Shown here: one piece after another, positions 1 through 8,524 of the stretch | Layout: each line of letters opens with the position of its first letter | How positions within the stretch are numbered: position 1 is the first letter of the stretch | Origin: Sinorhizobium fredii | GTDB lineage: Bacteria > Pseudomonadota > Alphaproteobacteria > Rhizobiales > Rhizobiaceae | Reading direction: 5' to 3' | DNA length: 64,000 nucleotides | Assembly: GCF_002944405.1 (NCBI RefSeq) | Contig: NZ_CP024310.1 | Location: 930,001 to 994,000, forward strand | Made by a program: the position numbers and the translations under genes | The notes under the pieces: model-generated | Seen by the model: only the letters and a program-made list of their open reading frames with translations | Databases searched by the model: none | What the model was told of the DNA's origin: nothing

Positions 1-2123
1 AGGCCGCGGCTCATCTGATAAAGGGCGAGCCACAGGAACCAGAGAGAGCCGCGCACCAGGCCCGGATTACCGCGCCGCAGGCGCTGAAACTCGCTCCACT
101 GCTGCGAGTTCGCAAAGATAAGATCGGCGACGAGACTGTGGTGGCGGGCGATTTCCGGCAGATAGCGGCAGCCGACGATCGTCAGATCGCCCTCGGTTTC
201 GATGTTCCTGATCGAGACCGGCAGCGTTTCGAAGGTACCGTCGCCGCTATAGGGCTGGAACCGGATCTGCCCCCTGACATCGATCAGCAGTTCGTCGGTG
301 GGCAAGCCGTAGACCTGGACTCGCGCCCCATGCGCCGAAACATTCTCGATCGTTGCCGGATAGGTTTGCTCGCCGAAGGAAAATTCGCAGCGGCGGCTGA
401 CTTTCACACGCCGCGAGGCTGCCTTTTCACCCCGCTCGGAAACGACCCCGAGCGCGCAGCCCGCCATGATGAGATTGAGGAGATTCCAGCCGCCGACGAC
501 GAGGGTAATGTCCGCCTTGTAAGGCTCCGTATAGACCCGGTAGATGGCGAGCGCCGTGGCGATGAGGAGCACGGCGAAGATGATGAAGAAGGGCCGGCTG
601 ATCTCGGAAAGCCGGCTTTTGAGGACGGACTCGTCCTTTGCCGTCACCTTGAACGTCGGCTTGCGCGGGTTGAGCAGAACCGAAACCACCGCCGGCAGCA
701 GATGAACCGTCTGCGCATATTCGTAGAGCTCGGATATCCAGGGCCAGCGGAACGATCCGTATAGGTAGTTCTGCATCGTCAGGTTCACGAGCATGTAGAC
801 GAGCGTATAGGCGAGGAATTCGCCGCCGGAGGCGGTGAAGATCTGGAGATCGAAGAACAGGTAGAACAGCGGTGCGAAGAGGAAAATCGTCCGCGAGAAC
901 GGAAACAGCCAGAAGAGCGTCGACGACATGTAGCAGAGGCGCTGCGGTATGGACAAACCGCCCTTGAGCAGAGGGAACCGGAACATCAGGATCTGCATCA
1001 TTCCCTGCGCCCAGCGACTGCGCTGGCCGATGAAGCTCGCGAATGTCGCCGGCTGCAATCCGGCGATCAAGGGGCGGTCGACATAGACGCTGTTCCAGCC
1101 GCGCCCATGCAGTGCCAGCGCCGTCTCGCAATCCTCGGTGATGCTCAAGCCGCTGAAGCCGCTCGTATCCTCCAGCGCCTTGCGCCGGAGCACGGCCGCC
1201 GAGCCGCAGAAGAAGGCGGCGTTCCACTTGTCAAGACCGCGCTGGATAATGCCGTAGAACATCTCGTTCTCGCTTGGCATCTTCTCGAAGGTCCTGAGGT
1301 TGCGCTCGAGCGGATCGGGGTTGAGGAAAAAGTGCGGCGTCTGCACCAGGAACAGGCGCGGATCGTCTTCGAAATAGCCGACCGTTTCGAGCAGGAAGTC
1401 GCGCGCCGGGGCGTGGTCGGCATCGAATACGGCGATCAGCTCACCGTTTGAATTGAGCATCCCGTTGTTGAGATTGCCGGCCTTGGCATGTTCGTTGCGG
1501 TCGCGGGTGAGGTAGCGCACGCCGAGATCCTCGCAGAGTCTCTGCAGTTCCCGGTGTCGTGCGGCAGCGCGATGCGCATCGACGAGATTGGTGGAATTGC
1601 GCTTCTGCAAAGTGCCGCCGTCGTCAAGCAGCCAGACCGTCAGTTTCTCGGCCGGGTAGTCCATGCCCTTGGCCGCGGCGAGCGTGTTGGCAAGCAGGTC
1701 CGCATCCTCGTTATAGGAGGGCACGAAAACGTCGACCCTCGGGTATTTCCCGGGCGTCGCCGAACGGGAGGGCCGCGGCGGAAGCGGCATGGCGACCACG
1801 AACAGGCTGAGGCCGAGCATCATGACGCTGTACATTTCCGCCAGGTAAAGCAGGAAGCCCGGAATGAAATTCTCCGGCTGGTTGACAGGCGGCAAGGTGC
1901 TCGTCGTGCGCCAGTAGACGTAGCGCAGCACCATGGCACTGCCGAAGGCAAGCGCGATGAGCCGCCATTTGCCGCCTGCGTCCAGGAGCTTGATGAGCCC
2001 CATGAACGTCACGACGAGGACGCTTGCGACCAGCTGCGTCTGCATGTTGACGGGCAGCGTGATGAGCGTGACCAGGCAAAGGGATACGACAACCCATGCG
2101 GCAAGAGTCGCGATCTTACTCAT
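1..2123 (-). CDS. bcsA: Cellulose synthase catalytic subunit (UDP-forming), 3' end outside window
   Basis: Inner-membrane family 2 glycosyltransferase that polymerises UDP-glucose into beta-1,4-glucan and extrudes it. About 707 N-terminal codons are present; the C terminus runs off the left edge. Visible in order: several N-terminal hydrophobic segments; the GT-A core with VDVFVPSYNED, FDADH, the TED catalytic aspartate (ITEDCET) and QxxRW (QRSRW); further membrane segments; then a PilZ domain with an NxSxxG motif (NVSAHG), which in BcsA binds cyclic di-GMP. The expected RxxxR half of the PilZ motif is not cleanly spaced (ASRRVKVSRR). The ATG start at 2123 has a GGAAGG Shine-Dalgarno upstream. 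bcsN lies directly upstream on the same strand, supporting a cellulose operon. It could be another beta-glucan synthase, but PilZ and bcsN favour cellulose. Confidence 0.9.
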   Translation of the reverse strand, partial: MSKIATLAAWVVVSLCLVTLITLPVNMQTQLVASVLVVTFMGLIKLLDAGGKWRLIALAFGSAMVLRYVYWRTTSTLPPVNQPENFIPGFLLYLAEMYSVMMLGLSLFVVAMPLPPRPSRSATPGKYPRVDVFVPSYNEDADLLANTLAAAKGMDYPAEKLTVWLLDDGGTLQKRNSTNLVDAHRAAARHRELQRLCEDLGVRYLTRDRNEHAKAGNLNNGMLNSNGELIAVFDADHAPARDFLLETVGYFEDDPRLFLVQTPHFFLNPDPLERNLRTFEKMPSENEMFYGIIQRGLDKWNAAFFCGSAAVLRRKALEDTSGFSGLSITEDCETALALHGRGWNSVYVDRPLIAGLQPATFASFIGQRSRWAQGMMQILMFRFPLLKGGLSIPQRLCYMSSTLFWLFPFSRTIFLFAPLFYLFFDLQIFTASGGEFLAYTLVYMLVNLTMQNYLYGSFRWPWISELYEYAQTVHLLPAVVSVLLNPRKPTFKVTAKDESVLKSRLSEISRPFFIIFAVLLIATALAIYRVYTEPYKADITLVVGGWNLLNLIMAGCALGVVSERGEKAASRRVKVSRRCEFSFGEQTYPATIENVSAHGARVQVYGLPTDELLIDVRGQIRFQPYSGDGTFETLPVSIRNIETEGDLTIVGCRYLPEIARHHSLVADLIFANSQQWSEFQRLRRGNPGLVRGSLWFLWLALYQMSRG

Positions 2124-2230
2124 ACATTTGCCTTCCAACAGCGGCGTTCATGTCGCTGGCAATGGTTTACAACACTAGCCTGATCAGACGATTCCATTGG
2201 CCCCTTAGCAGGCCCGAGTTAGCGCCCCGT

Positions 2231-3160
2231 TTAAGGGCAGGCCGGCCCTCCCTGCGGTGTGCAAGTCGGCAGGGGGACGACGACGCTGCCTGCCGCGCCG
2301 GTGGGACCCGCCGGGCTCGGCAGGCTTCCGCCTGTCTGCGGTGCGGGTAGTGGCGCGACGACCGGCTGGCGCGTCACCTCCGGTTTTTCGATCTCAGGCA
2401 CCGTGCGCGCGGGAGTCGTCACCACTGCGCGTCTCGGGCGTTCGAGCGCGGGTGCCTGGTCCGAAGGCGGCGCCGTCCGGTAGATGGGACTGCCGGTACG
2501 TCCGAGCCCGGCGTCGACCGTCGGCGGCGGCCCGTAGGGGTTCCAGGACGGATCGCCGATGATGGTCCCGCTGATCGTATAGGCGTAGACGATATTCAGC
2601 AGTTCGTTTTCCGACGCATCGGTCGCACAATAGCGGAACCGCACCTGTATGGTGCCATAGCTGCGCAGAGGCGAGCGCTGGCTTTCCGGCGGACGTATCT
2701 GCTGCCATGCATAGAGGCAGGCGTCGCCGTCGCGCCGCCCGAAGGCATAGCCGAACGGACCGTAGTTGTTCTGAAGGAAATAGGGCGACTGGGCCAGGGG
2801 GACGCCCGGAACTGCCCGTCTTGCCTCCCGCATCATTTCCGATGCACGGACGGCCGAATAGGTTGCCGTCTTCTGATCGAGCCCGGCACCTGTCGGTCCG
2901 AAGAATGTGGCGCGCAGGTAGTTCTGTCCGGGTGTTGAAGCGGAGGTATGCAAATTGACGTCCTGCTCGACGGCGTTGCCGAAGCGCCGCTCGACCACGT
3001 TTAGGATGTCGGGCCCGCCGGGCGGCGGCAGGACGAGCGCGTTTTCCGTCGCTACGATGGTTGCGCCGGTCGGCACGCGGGCACCTTCACGGGCCGTGCA
3101 GCCTGCAAGGGACAGAGACGCGAGAACGATCAAACCGACGGCCTTGCCGCTGCACCGCAA
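2231..3160 (-). CDS. bcsN: Cellulose biosynthesis protein BcsN, lipoprotein
   Basis: Rhizobiales-specific cellulose accessory protein of unknown biochemical role, encoded just before bcsA (107 nt gap). About 309 residues if translation starts at the TTG at 3160, which has GGAGG 8 nt upstream (3169-3173). That start gives a short signal peptide, a hydrophobic stretch (VGLIVLASLSL) and the lipobox LAGC, so the mature protein should be lipidated and face the periplasm. A longer open frame reaches 3325 but puts about 55 unlikely residues before the signal. The C-terminal third is rich in Pro, Gly and Thr (PLPAPQTGG and similar), like a flexible tail. The family assignment rests on overall resemblance and on the bcsA neighbour. 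Confidence 0.75.
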   Translation of the reverse strand: MRCSGKAVGLIVLASLSLAGCTAREGARVPTGATIVATENALVLPPPGGPDILNVVERRFGNAVEQDVNLHTSASTPGQNYLRATFFGPTGAGLDQKTATYSAVRASEMMREARRAVPGVPLAQSPYFLQNNYGPFGYAFGRRDGDACLYAWQQIRPPESQRSPLRSYGTIQVRFRYCATDASENELLNIVYAYTISGTIIGDPSWNPYGPPPTVDAGLGRTGSPIYRTAPPSDQAPALERPRRAVVTTPARTVPEIEKPEVTRQPVVAPLPAPQTGGSLPSPAGPTGAAGSVVVPLPTCTPQGGPACP

Positions 3161-3553
3161 ACTGGCAACCTCCAACCTTGCCTTACAGGGACGCGCGTCT
3201 TCTTGAAACGCGCAAAGGCCGCTGCGGCACATCGAATAGCTACATGTTTCAATGAATCGGCTCGACGAAATGAAACACGCAGCAGGCAGGTAAGGAATGC
3301 AGGGGCCGCGCCACCCGCATTCCATATCTCAATCTCATGCCACGACCACGAATCGCGATCGGCCGGCACGCTAGAGATTGCATAGTGCAAGTGGAGGCTT
3401 TTTCAAACCCGCGGAGAAGGGGGCACGCAAGGCGGGGCCGTCCAAACGGCGCCCGGGGCCGCGGCGACTGGTCTGCCAGAGGCAGGCCGGTGCCCTTTTT
3501 GTCCAAGGAACATTTCTGATTGAGCGCGGTTCGTCGGGAGGGAGATTGAAGCC
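3161..3553. other. Intergenic region between bcsN and the FAD/Rieske gene
   Basis: About 390 bases between two divergent genes. I see no convincing gene in it. It must hold the promoters for the bcs operon (minus) and for the downstream oxidoreductase (plus), whose Shine-Dalgarno GGGAGGGAG is near 3536-3545. I cannot name clear -35/-10 boxes. Confidence 0.6.
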
Positions 3554-5080
3554 ATGAACGTGCAGTCCGAACGCAGCCAGTCCCTTTGGATGGCAACCGC
3601 CGCGGAGCACCGGCCGCAGCTGCTTGCCGCCAATGAGCGAGCCGATGTCGTCGTGGTGGGCGCCGGTATCGCCGGTCTCTCGGTCGCCTACGAATTGTGC
3701 CGTGAAGGACAGTCGGTGATCGTCGTGGATCGGGGCGCTCTTGCCCGAGGCATGACGGCTCGCACAAGCGCGCATCTTGCCTCCGTCCTCGACGACTTTT
3801 ACCACGAACTCATCAGGCTGCGTGGCCTCGAGGAGGCGCGGCAATACTTTCGCAGCCAGGTGGCGGCCCTTGATCGGGTGGAACAGATTCAGGCGTCCGA
3901 AAATATCGAGTGCGACTTCCGTCGCCTGGACGGCTATTTGTTCGCGGCGTCGGACGAAGACGTTTCCATCCTGGAGCGGGAGATCGATGCCTGTTACAGC
4001 CTCGGCTTCTCCGGCGTCGCCTGGGATGCATTGCCGGGTACTGGGGACGGCGGCGACCGCCGTTGTCTGCGCTTCCCGGACCAGGGACGGTTCCATCCGC
4101 TCAAATATCTCGACGGCCTCATCCGCTGCATCGAACGCGATGGCGGACGCCTATACGCAGAGACGCCAGTCGTAAGTGTCGAAGAGAAGGACGGCGAAAC
4201 CATTGTCCGCACACGGGAAGGCCGCGAAATCCGCGCGCGAGCGGCGGTGATCGCGACGAATTCGCCGATCAACGACTGGATCGCGGTTCACACGAAGCAG
4301 GCACCATATCGCACCTATGTAATTGCCGGCCGAGTACCAAGCGGCTCGGTGGTCGACGCGCTGTACTGGGATACGCTGGACCCGTACCACTATGTGCGCC
4401 TGCAGCCGTCAGGCGCAGACCATGACTGGCTGCTTGTCGGCGGCGAGGACCACAAGACCGGACAGGTCGACGACCAGCCGGAGCGGCTAGCGAGGCTCAC
4501 CGAATGGGCAAAGTCGCGCTTCCCGCAGATCGGCGATCCGGAATTTGCGTGGTCCGGCCAGGTCATGGAGCCAGTCGACCACCTCGCCTATATCGGCCGA
4601 AATCCCGGAAACAACAACGTCTTCGTTGTGACCGGCGATTCCGGCGAGGGCCTGTCGAACGGTGTCGCCGGTTCCTTGATCCTGCGCGATCTTGTCATGG
4701 GCCGTGAGAATATCTGGGCCGGCATCTATCAGCCCAGCCGGATCTCGATCGGCGCAGCTGGCGAGTACATTTCTGAAAACCTCACCATGCCGGCCAATCT
4801 CGCCGAACATCTCACTGGCGGGGAATTGTCGTCGCTCGACGAATTGAAGCCCGGCGACGGCGCCCTCATTCGTCGCGGCACTTCAAAGCTTGCCGCCTAC
4901 CGCGATGACGGCGGCGAACTCCATGTTCGATCCGCGACTTGTACCCATGCCGGCTGTGTCGTGCACTGGAACAGTTTTGAGAGGTGCTGGGACTGTCCAT
5001 GCCACGGCTCCCACTTTTCGGTGGATGGCGAGCCCCTGAACGCGCCTGCCTTCAAGCCGCTTGCGGCCGCTGACGAATAG
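3554..5080 (+). CDS. FAD-dependent oxidoreductase with C-terminal Rieske [2Fe-2S] domain
   Basis: 508 residues. An N-terminal DAO-type flavoprotein fold begins with the dinucleotide-binding motif VVVVGAGIAGLSVAYE near residue 33, followed by a glycine/sarcosine-oxidase-like body. From about residue 425 a Rieske module appears, with ligand pairs CTHAGC and CPCHGS; the two Cys and two His are all present, so the cluster should assemble. The architecture matches bacterial oxidoreductases that couple amine or amino-acid oxidation to a ferredoxin-like centre; the substrate is unknown. ATG start with a strong GGGAGGG site. The next gene, another flavoprotein, starts 113 nt downstream on the same strand, so the two may act as an electron-transfer pair (inference). 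Confidence 0.85.
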   Translation: MNVQSERSQSLWMATAAEHRPQLLAANERADVVVVGAGIAGLSVAYELCREGQSVIVVDRGALARGMTARTSAHLASVLDDFYHELIRLRGLEEARQYFRSQVAALDRVEQIQASENIECDFRRLDGYLFAASDEDVSILEREIDACYSLGFSGVAWDALPGTGDGGDRRCLRFPDQGRFHPLKYLDGLIRCIERDGGRLYAETPVVSVEEKDGETIVRTREGREIRARAAVIATNSPINDWIAVHTKQAPYRTYVIAGRVPSGSVVDALYWDTLDPYHYVRLQPSGADHDWLLVGGEDHKTGQVDDQPERLARLTEWAKSRFPQIGDPEFAWSGQVMEPVDHLAYIGRNPGNNNVFVVTGDSGEGLSNGVAGSLILRDLVMGRENIWAGIYQPSRISIGAAGEYISENLTMPANLAEHLTGGELSSLDELKPGDGALIRRGTSKLAAYRDDGGELHVRSATCTHAGCVVHWNSFERCWDCPCHGSHFSVDGEPLNAPAFKPLAAADE

Positions 5081-5193
5081 GCGCCGCGGCGGGACCGCCA
5101 TATCTTCCGGCCATGAGTGGCCCCCGGAACAACCGGCCGCTTGAGCCGTTCGAAGCAGGCTGTTGACAGGAAACCGGAACGGCGAGACGCCAA

Positions 5194-6102
5194 GTGCGCG
5201 ATAAACTCGACTATGATTGCATTGTTCTCGGTGGTGGCCCTGCCGGCCTGGCGGCAAGCGTCTATCTGGCGCGCCTCAATCGGCATGTGGTCGTCGTCGA
5301 CGAGGGGAATAGCCGCGCTTCTCTCATTCCGCGCTCTTACAATCATCCAGCCTTCCCGGATGGCGTCCCGGGTCAGGTGTTGCTCGACCGTATGCATGAT
5401 CAAGCCGGCAAGTTCGGAGTCGAGCGTCTCGCCGCCCGTGCCGATCTGCTGGAGCGGGTAGCGGACGGCTTTCAGTGCAGAGTGGCCGGCCGCCTTCTCG
5501 GGAGCCGCGCGGTCATCTGCGCGACGGGCCTCCTCGACGTTCTTCCGCCCTGGCCGAATGCGAATGAACTCGTGCGGAATGGCAATCTCAGGCTATGCCC
5601 GATCTGCGACGGGTATGAGATCAACGGCGCACCGGTGGTCGTCATCGGCAACAACCGGCGGGCGCTGAAGGAAGCCGCATTTCTGCTGTCGTTCACCGAC
5701 GACGTGACGGTGGCGACCCTGGGCGCCGAACCCGAGGGCCTGACGCCTGCGGACATCAGGCCGCCCATTCGGCTGCTCACCGCCCGATTGGCCCGGCACG
5801 CGCCCGTCCCCGAAGATCGCATGGCATTGGAATTCATGGGAGCGGCAACGATGGAGGCGGTGGCGGTCTATTCGGCGCTTGGCTGCAGGCCTCAGTCCCT
5901 CCTGGCGCAGGCAATCGGAGTGAAGCTTGACGAGGAAGGGCGGATACCGACCGATCGGCATCAGCGAACCGATGTCCGGTTCTTCTACGCGATCGGCGAT
6001 GTGGTGACGGGCCTAAATCAGATGGGAGTCGCCATGGCGCAGGGAGAGATCGCCGCGGTCACCGCGCACAACGATCTGTCGGAGGCTTTCGGCAATCCTT
6101 GA
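5194..6102 (+). CDS. Thioredoxin-reductase-like NAD(P)/FAD oxidoreductase
   Basis: 302 residues with a GTG start at 5194. FAD-binding motif [10 protein letters not shown] is near residue 12, a CPICDG redox disulfide (CxxC as in thioredoxin reductase) is in the middle, and the second FAD motif AIGDV is near the C terminus. The NAD(P)H motif is degenerate (VIGNNRRA rather than GxGxxA), so cofactor use may differ from canonical TrxB. Length fits the low-molecular-weight TrxR family, slightly short. A role reducing a small thiol protein or its Rieske neighbour is possible; the true partner is unknown. It lies downstream of the FAD/Rieske gene on the same strand. Confidence 0.75.
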   Translation: MRDKLDYDCIVLGGGPAGLAASVYLARLNRHVVVVDEGNSRASLIPRSYNHPAFPDGVPGQVLLDRMHDQAGKFGVERLAARADLLERVADGFQCRVAGRLLGSRAVICATGLLDVLPPWPNANELVRNGNLRLCPICDGYEINGAPVVVIGNNRRALKEAAFLLSFTDDVTVATLGAEPEGLTPADIRPPIRLLTARLARHAPVPEDRMALEFMGAATMEAVAVYSALGCRPQSLLAQAIGVKLDEEGRIPTDRHQRTDVRFFYAIGDVVTGLNQMGVAMAQGEIAAVTAHNDLSEAFGNP

Positions 6103-6128
6103 GCGGGGTACTCGTCAGGGCCTCGCGC

Positions 6129-6614
6129 TCACGCGGGTGAAAGACGCCGCGCCAGGCCGATCTTCTCGAGTGTCGTTCGCAGCACCGCATCAAAGGCGAC
6201 CTTCCTCCAAAGCTGCCGGTAACCGAGGCGTTGATAGAGTTCGAGCGCTCTCGCATTCGCAGCGGCCACTTCGATGTGCGCTTCGCAGTATCCGCGCTCC
6301 AGGATTTGTCTTTCGAGCGCTCTCACAAGCGCCGATCCGGCGCCTCGACCCTCGAATGCCGGAGCCACCCAGATGTCGCTGATCGTATTGTCCGCGTGCT
6401 CGCAGGCCCCGATGCCGGCAGCCTGGCCTTCGACCTCGGCTACCAGGACCTTTGACCGCATGTCCCGTAGAAATGGCAGGAACGGGTTATTCTGCTCGAC
6501 CGCCAGCGCAACTTCCGGTGGGATGAGCGGCTTTATCCCCTTACACCAGGCCGAGAGCCCCAGCCGGGCAAGAGCCTCCACTTCGTCCGCTAAAGCCGGG
6601 CGCACGACAATCAT
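6129..6614 (-). CDS. GNAT family N-acetyltransferase
   Basis: 161 residues. The acetyl-CoA-binding motif A is clear: a hydrophobic beta strand (ISDIWVAP) followed by FEGRGAGSALV, the R/QxxGxG/A pyrophosphate loop. The C-terminal part (NARALELYQRLGY) is the usual motif B with its Tyr. Substrate cannot be told from sequence. The ATG at 6614 has GGGAGGG about 9 nt upstream. It is convergent with the flavoprotein gene (26 nt gap) and lies downstream of the DUF2269 gene on the same strand with a 36 nt gap, so it may be the last gene of that unit. Confidence 0.85.
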   Translation of the reverse strand: MIVVRPALADEVEALARLGLSAWCKGIKPLIPPEVALAVEQNNPFLPFLRDMRSKVLVAEVEGQAAGIGACEHADNTISDIWVAPAFEGRGAGSALVRALERQILERGYCEAHIEVAAANARALELYQRLGYRQLWRKVAFDAVLRTTLEKIGLARRLSPA

Positions 6615-6650
6615 GTGGTCTGTCCCTCCCGATAAGCGCCACGCCGCCGC

Positions 6651-7124
6651 TCACCACTCTATAGCGGGCCGGGCGATCATCAGCCAGAAAATCCCGAGGA
6701 CCGCAGCAAAGGCCGGAAAACCGAAGGCGAACCACAGGTGAAAGAGCCGATAATAGCGTTTGGGCAATGGCTGCCCACCCTTGCTCGCGGCCTCGGCGAG
6801 CCTGCGCATCTCCATCTGCATCCAAACGACCGGCAGCCAGAATGCACCGGTGATCAGGTAGAGGAGGATCGACAGCAGGATCCAACCTTCCGTCAGGGAG
6901 TAACCGACATGCCAGGCGAGCGCCACCCCCGTCATCGGCTGCAGGACGACGGCGGTGGCGGTGAACAGGAAGTCGGCCAGGACAACGATGCGCGCAACCG
7001 AAGCGATCGTCTCGGCACGACCGGTGCGATGCGCCACCAGCATGAAAAACGCGATGCCCGCGCCCGTGCCCAACAGCACGGAGGCCCCGATGATGTGCAG
7101 GTACTTGAGAACGAAATAGAGCAT
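6651..7124 (-). CDS. DUF2269 family integral membrane protein
   Basis: 157 residues with four hydrophobic segments and short loops (KYLHIIGASVLLGTGAG at the N terminus; FPAFAAVLGIFWLMIA near the C terminus). The opening KYLHIIGA and a conserved His in the first helix are typical of DUF2269 proteins, whose function is unknown. Its ATG overlaps the stop of the upstream SDR-DoxX gene by one base (TGATG at 7122-7126), so the two are translationally coupled and probably work together at the inner membrane. Confidence 0.75.
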   Translation of the reverse strand: MLYFVLKYLHIIGASVLLGTGAGIAFFMLVAHRTGRAETIASVARIVVLADFLFTATAVVLQPMTGVALAWHVGYSLTEGWILLSILLYLITGAFWLPVVWMQMEMRRLAEAASKGGQPLPKRYYRLFHLWFAFGFPAFAAVLGIFWLMIARPAIEW

Positions 7125-8407
7125 CAGCGCTCCTCCAGGATCGCCAAGGCGGCGAGGTGCAGCACGATGATCGGCCAGATCTTCATCAGCGGGCCGAGCG
7201 GTTCATTCCACAACTCAGGGAGTAGTATCGTCCCGGCCAAGGCGTAGAAAAGGGAGAGGCCGATCGCACCGTAGAGCCCGGCGCGGCTCGTTCGACGAAC
7301 CGCAATGGCAAGTCCGATGACGATGTCTGCGATCGCTCCGGCGACGACGCTGGGGCCAGCAAGCACCCCCGCGCCGGTGCGCTCCATCAGGTCGATGCCG
7401 ATCTGGTAACCGGTCGTCAGCGATATGACGCCGGTAGCGATCCAGAACAACGACAACACGACGAAGATGACCGGCTTCAGGAGGTAGAGCCTGGCAAACC
7501 ATCTTTCCTGAACCGTAATCGGCGTTCTCGCCAGCGCCACCGAGAGCGCGGTCGGTTCTATCCCGGTATTCTCCGACCACGCCCGGATGTCGCCCACGGC
7601 ACCGCGGGTGATCTCCTTCTGCGCCGTGCTGCGCGTCGGCGGAAGCCAGCCGAGTGCCCCGGCGAGATCGCTGAGCTTATAGAGGAGACCTGCGAGCGGA
7701 GCGGGTATGTTGAGGATGCGGGCAGGGCTCCAGCCAAGCCAGTGCCGGTAGGTTCTCACGACATCTTCGAAGGAGAGGGGCTCCGGCCCTGCTATCTCCA
7801 GGATCAGTCGCTTGGGGGCACTCGGATGGACGAGCATCTCGACGGTGCGTGCCACGTCTTCGAGGCGCACGACCTGGAGCAGCCCGGTATTCGGCATGAT
7901 CGGCAGGACGGGCAAAGCCGCCAGCCCACGGATGAGCGCACTGGCGCCAAAGGCGCCGGGGCCGAGCACAACGGAAGGGCGCAGAATGACCCAGTCGAGG
8001 TCCCTGGCCATCAGCGCCTCGTCGCCTTCGAGCTTGGTGCGCGAAAAGGGGGAAGGTTGCTGCTTTTCTACGCCCATGGCCGAGAAATGGATGACGCGGC
8101 GGACACCGGCCTGTTCGCAAGCTTGAAACAGGGCGGAGGGACCGCGGATATGGACGCCGGACGTATCGTGACCCGGCCCGTCCTGGAGTGTGCCTGCGCA
8201 ATTTACAACGGCGGTTATGTTCAACAGATGCGGCAGCCAGTCTTCGGGCCGAACCGCTCGGGCAAGATCGAGTTCCACGGTTTCGCCGGTCTTTGACAGC
8301 GAAGAGCCCGGTCGAACCACGCGTACGACCGTCATGCCGCGCTCGAGAAGCTTCGCGCAGACGGCAGCGCCGATCAGCCCCGAAGCCCCTATCACAAGGA
8401 CTCTCAT
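7124..8407 (-). CDS. SDR-family NAD-dependent epimerase/dehydratase fused to a DoxX-like membrane domain
   Basis: 427 residues in two parts. Residues 1 to about 290 form an atypical SDR with the NAD(P) motif VIGASGLIGAAV at the N terminus, resembling NDUFA9-like and NmrA-like proteins. Residues from about 305 onward hold four hydrophobic segments of a DoxX-like module (LKPVIFVVLSLFWIATG and following). The fusion tethers a nucleotide-binding enzyme to the inner membrane. Substrate is unknown; DoxX-type modules are linked to quinone or thiol redox in other bacteria (family knowledge). Coupled to the downstream DUF2269 gene by a one-base overlap. A 12-bp palindrome lies about 90 nt upstream. 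Confidence 0.8.
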   Translation of the reverse strand: MRVLVIGASGLIGAAVCAKLLERGMTVVRVVRPGSSLSKTGETVELDLARAVRPEDWLPHLLNITAVVNCAGTLQDGPGHDTSGVHIRGPSALFQACEQAGVRRVIHFSAMGVEKQQPSPFSRTKLEGDEALMARDLDWVILRPSVVLGPGAFGASALIRGLAALPVLPIMPNTGLLQVVRLEDVARTVEMLVHPSAPKRLILEIAGPEPLSFEDVVRTYRHWLGWSPARILNIPAPLAGLLYKLSDLAGALGWLPPTRSTAQKEITRGAVGDIRAWSENTGIEPTALSVALARTPITVQERWFARLYLLKPVIFVVLSLFWIATGVISLTTGYQIGIDLMERTGAGVLAGPSVVAGAIADIVIGLAIAVRRTSRAGLYGAIGLSLFYALAGTILLPELWNEPLGPLMKIWPIIVLHLAALAILEER

Positions 8408-8493
8408 CCTTCCCCCTTCTGTCGCCGGCGATTACCGTAATACCGCAGCCATTGCCGGCGCGTTGCACCTTACTGCTCCAACAGGCGCCGGGT

Positions 8494-8505
8494 GGAACAT
8501 GTTCC
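8494..8505. promoter_or_regulatory. Perfect 12-bp palindrome upstream of the SDR-DoxX operon
   Basis: GGAACATGTTCC lies in the 117 nt gap between the adenylate cyclase stop (8525) and the SDR-DoxX start (8407), both on the minus strand. Position and symmetry fit an operator. It does not match the alphaproteobacterial LexA spacing, and the regulator is unknown. Confidence 0.3.
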
Positions 8506-8524
8506 GCGGATGGTGAACAGCGGA

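Noticed and set aside
8494..8505. GGAACATGTTCC as an SOS (LexA) box
   Set aside because: Alphaproteobacterial LexA sites are GTTC-N7-GTTC direct repeats; spacing here does not fit, and the genes are not SOS genes.
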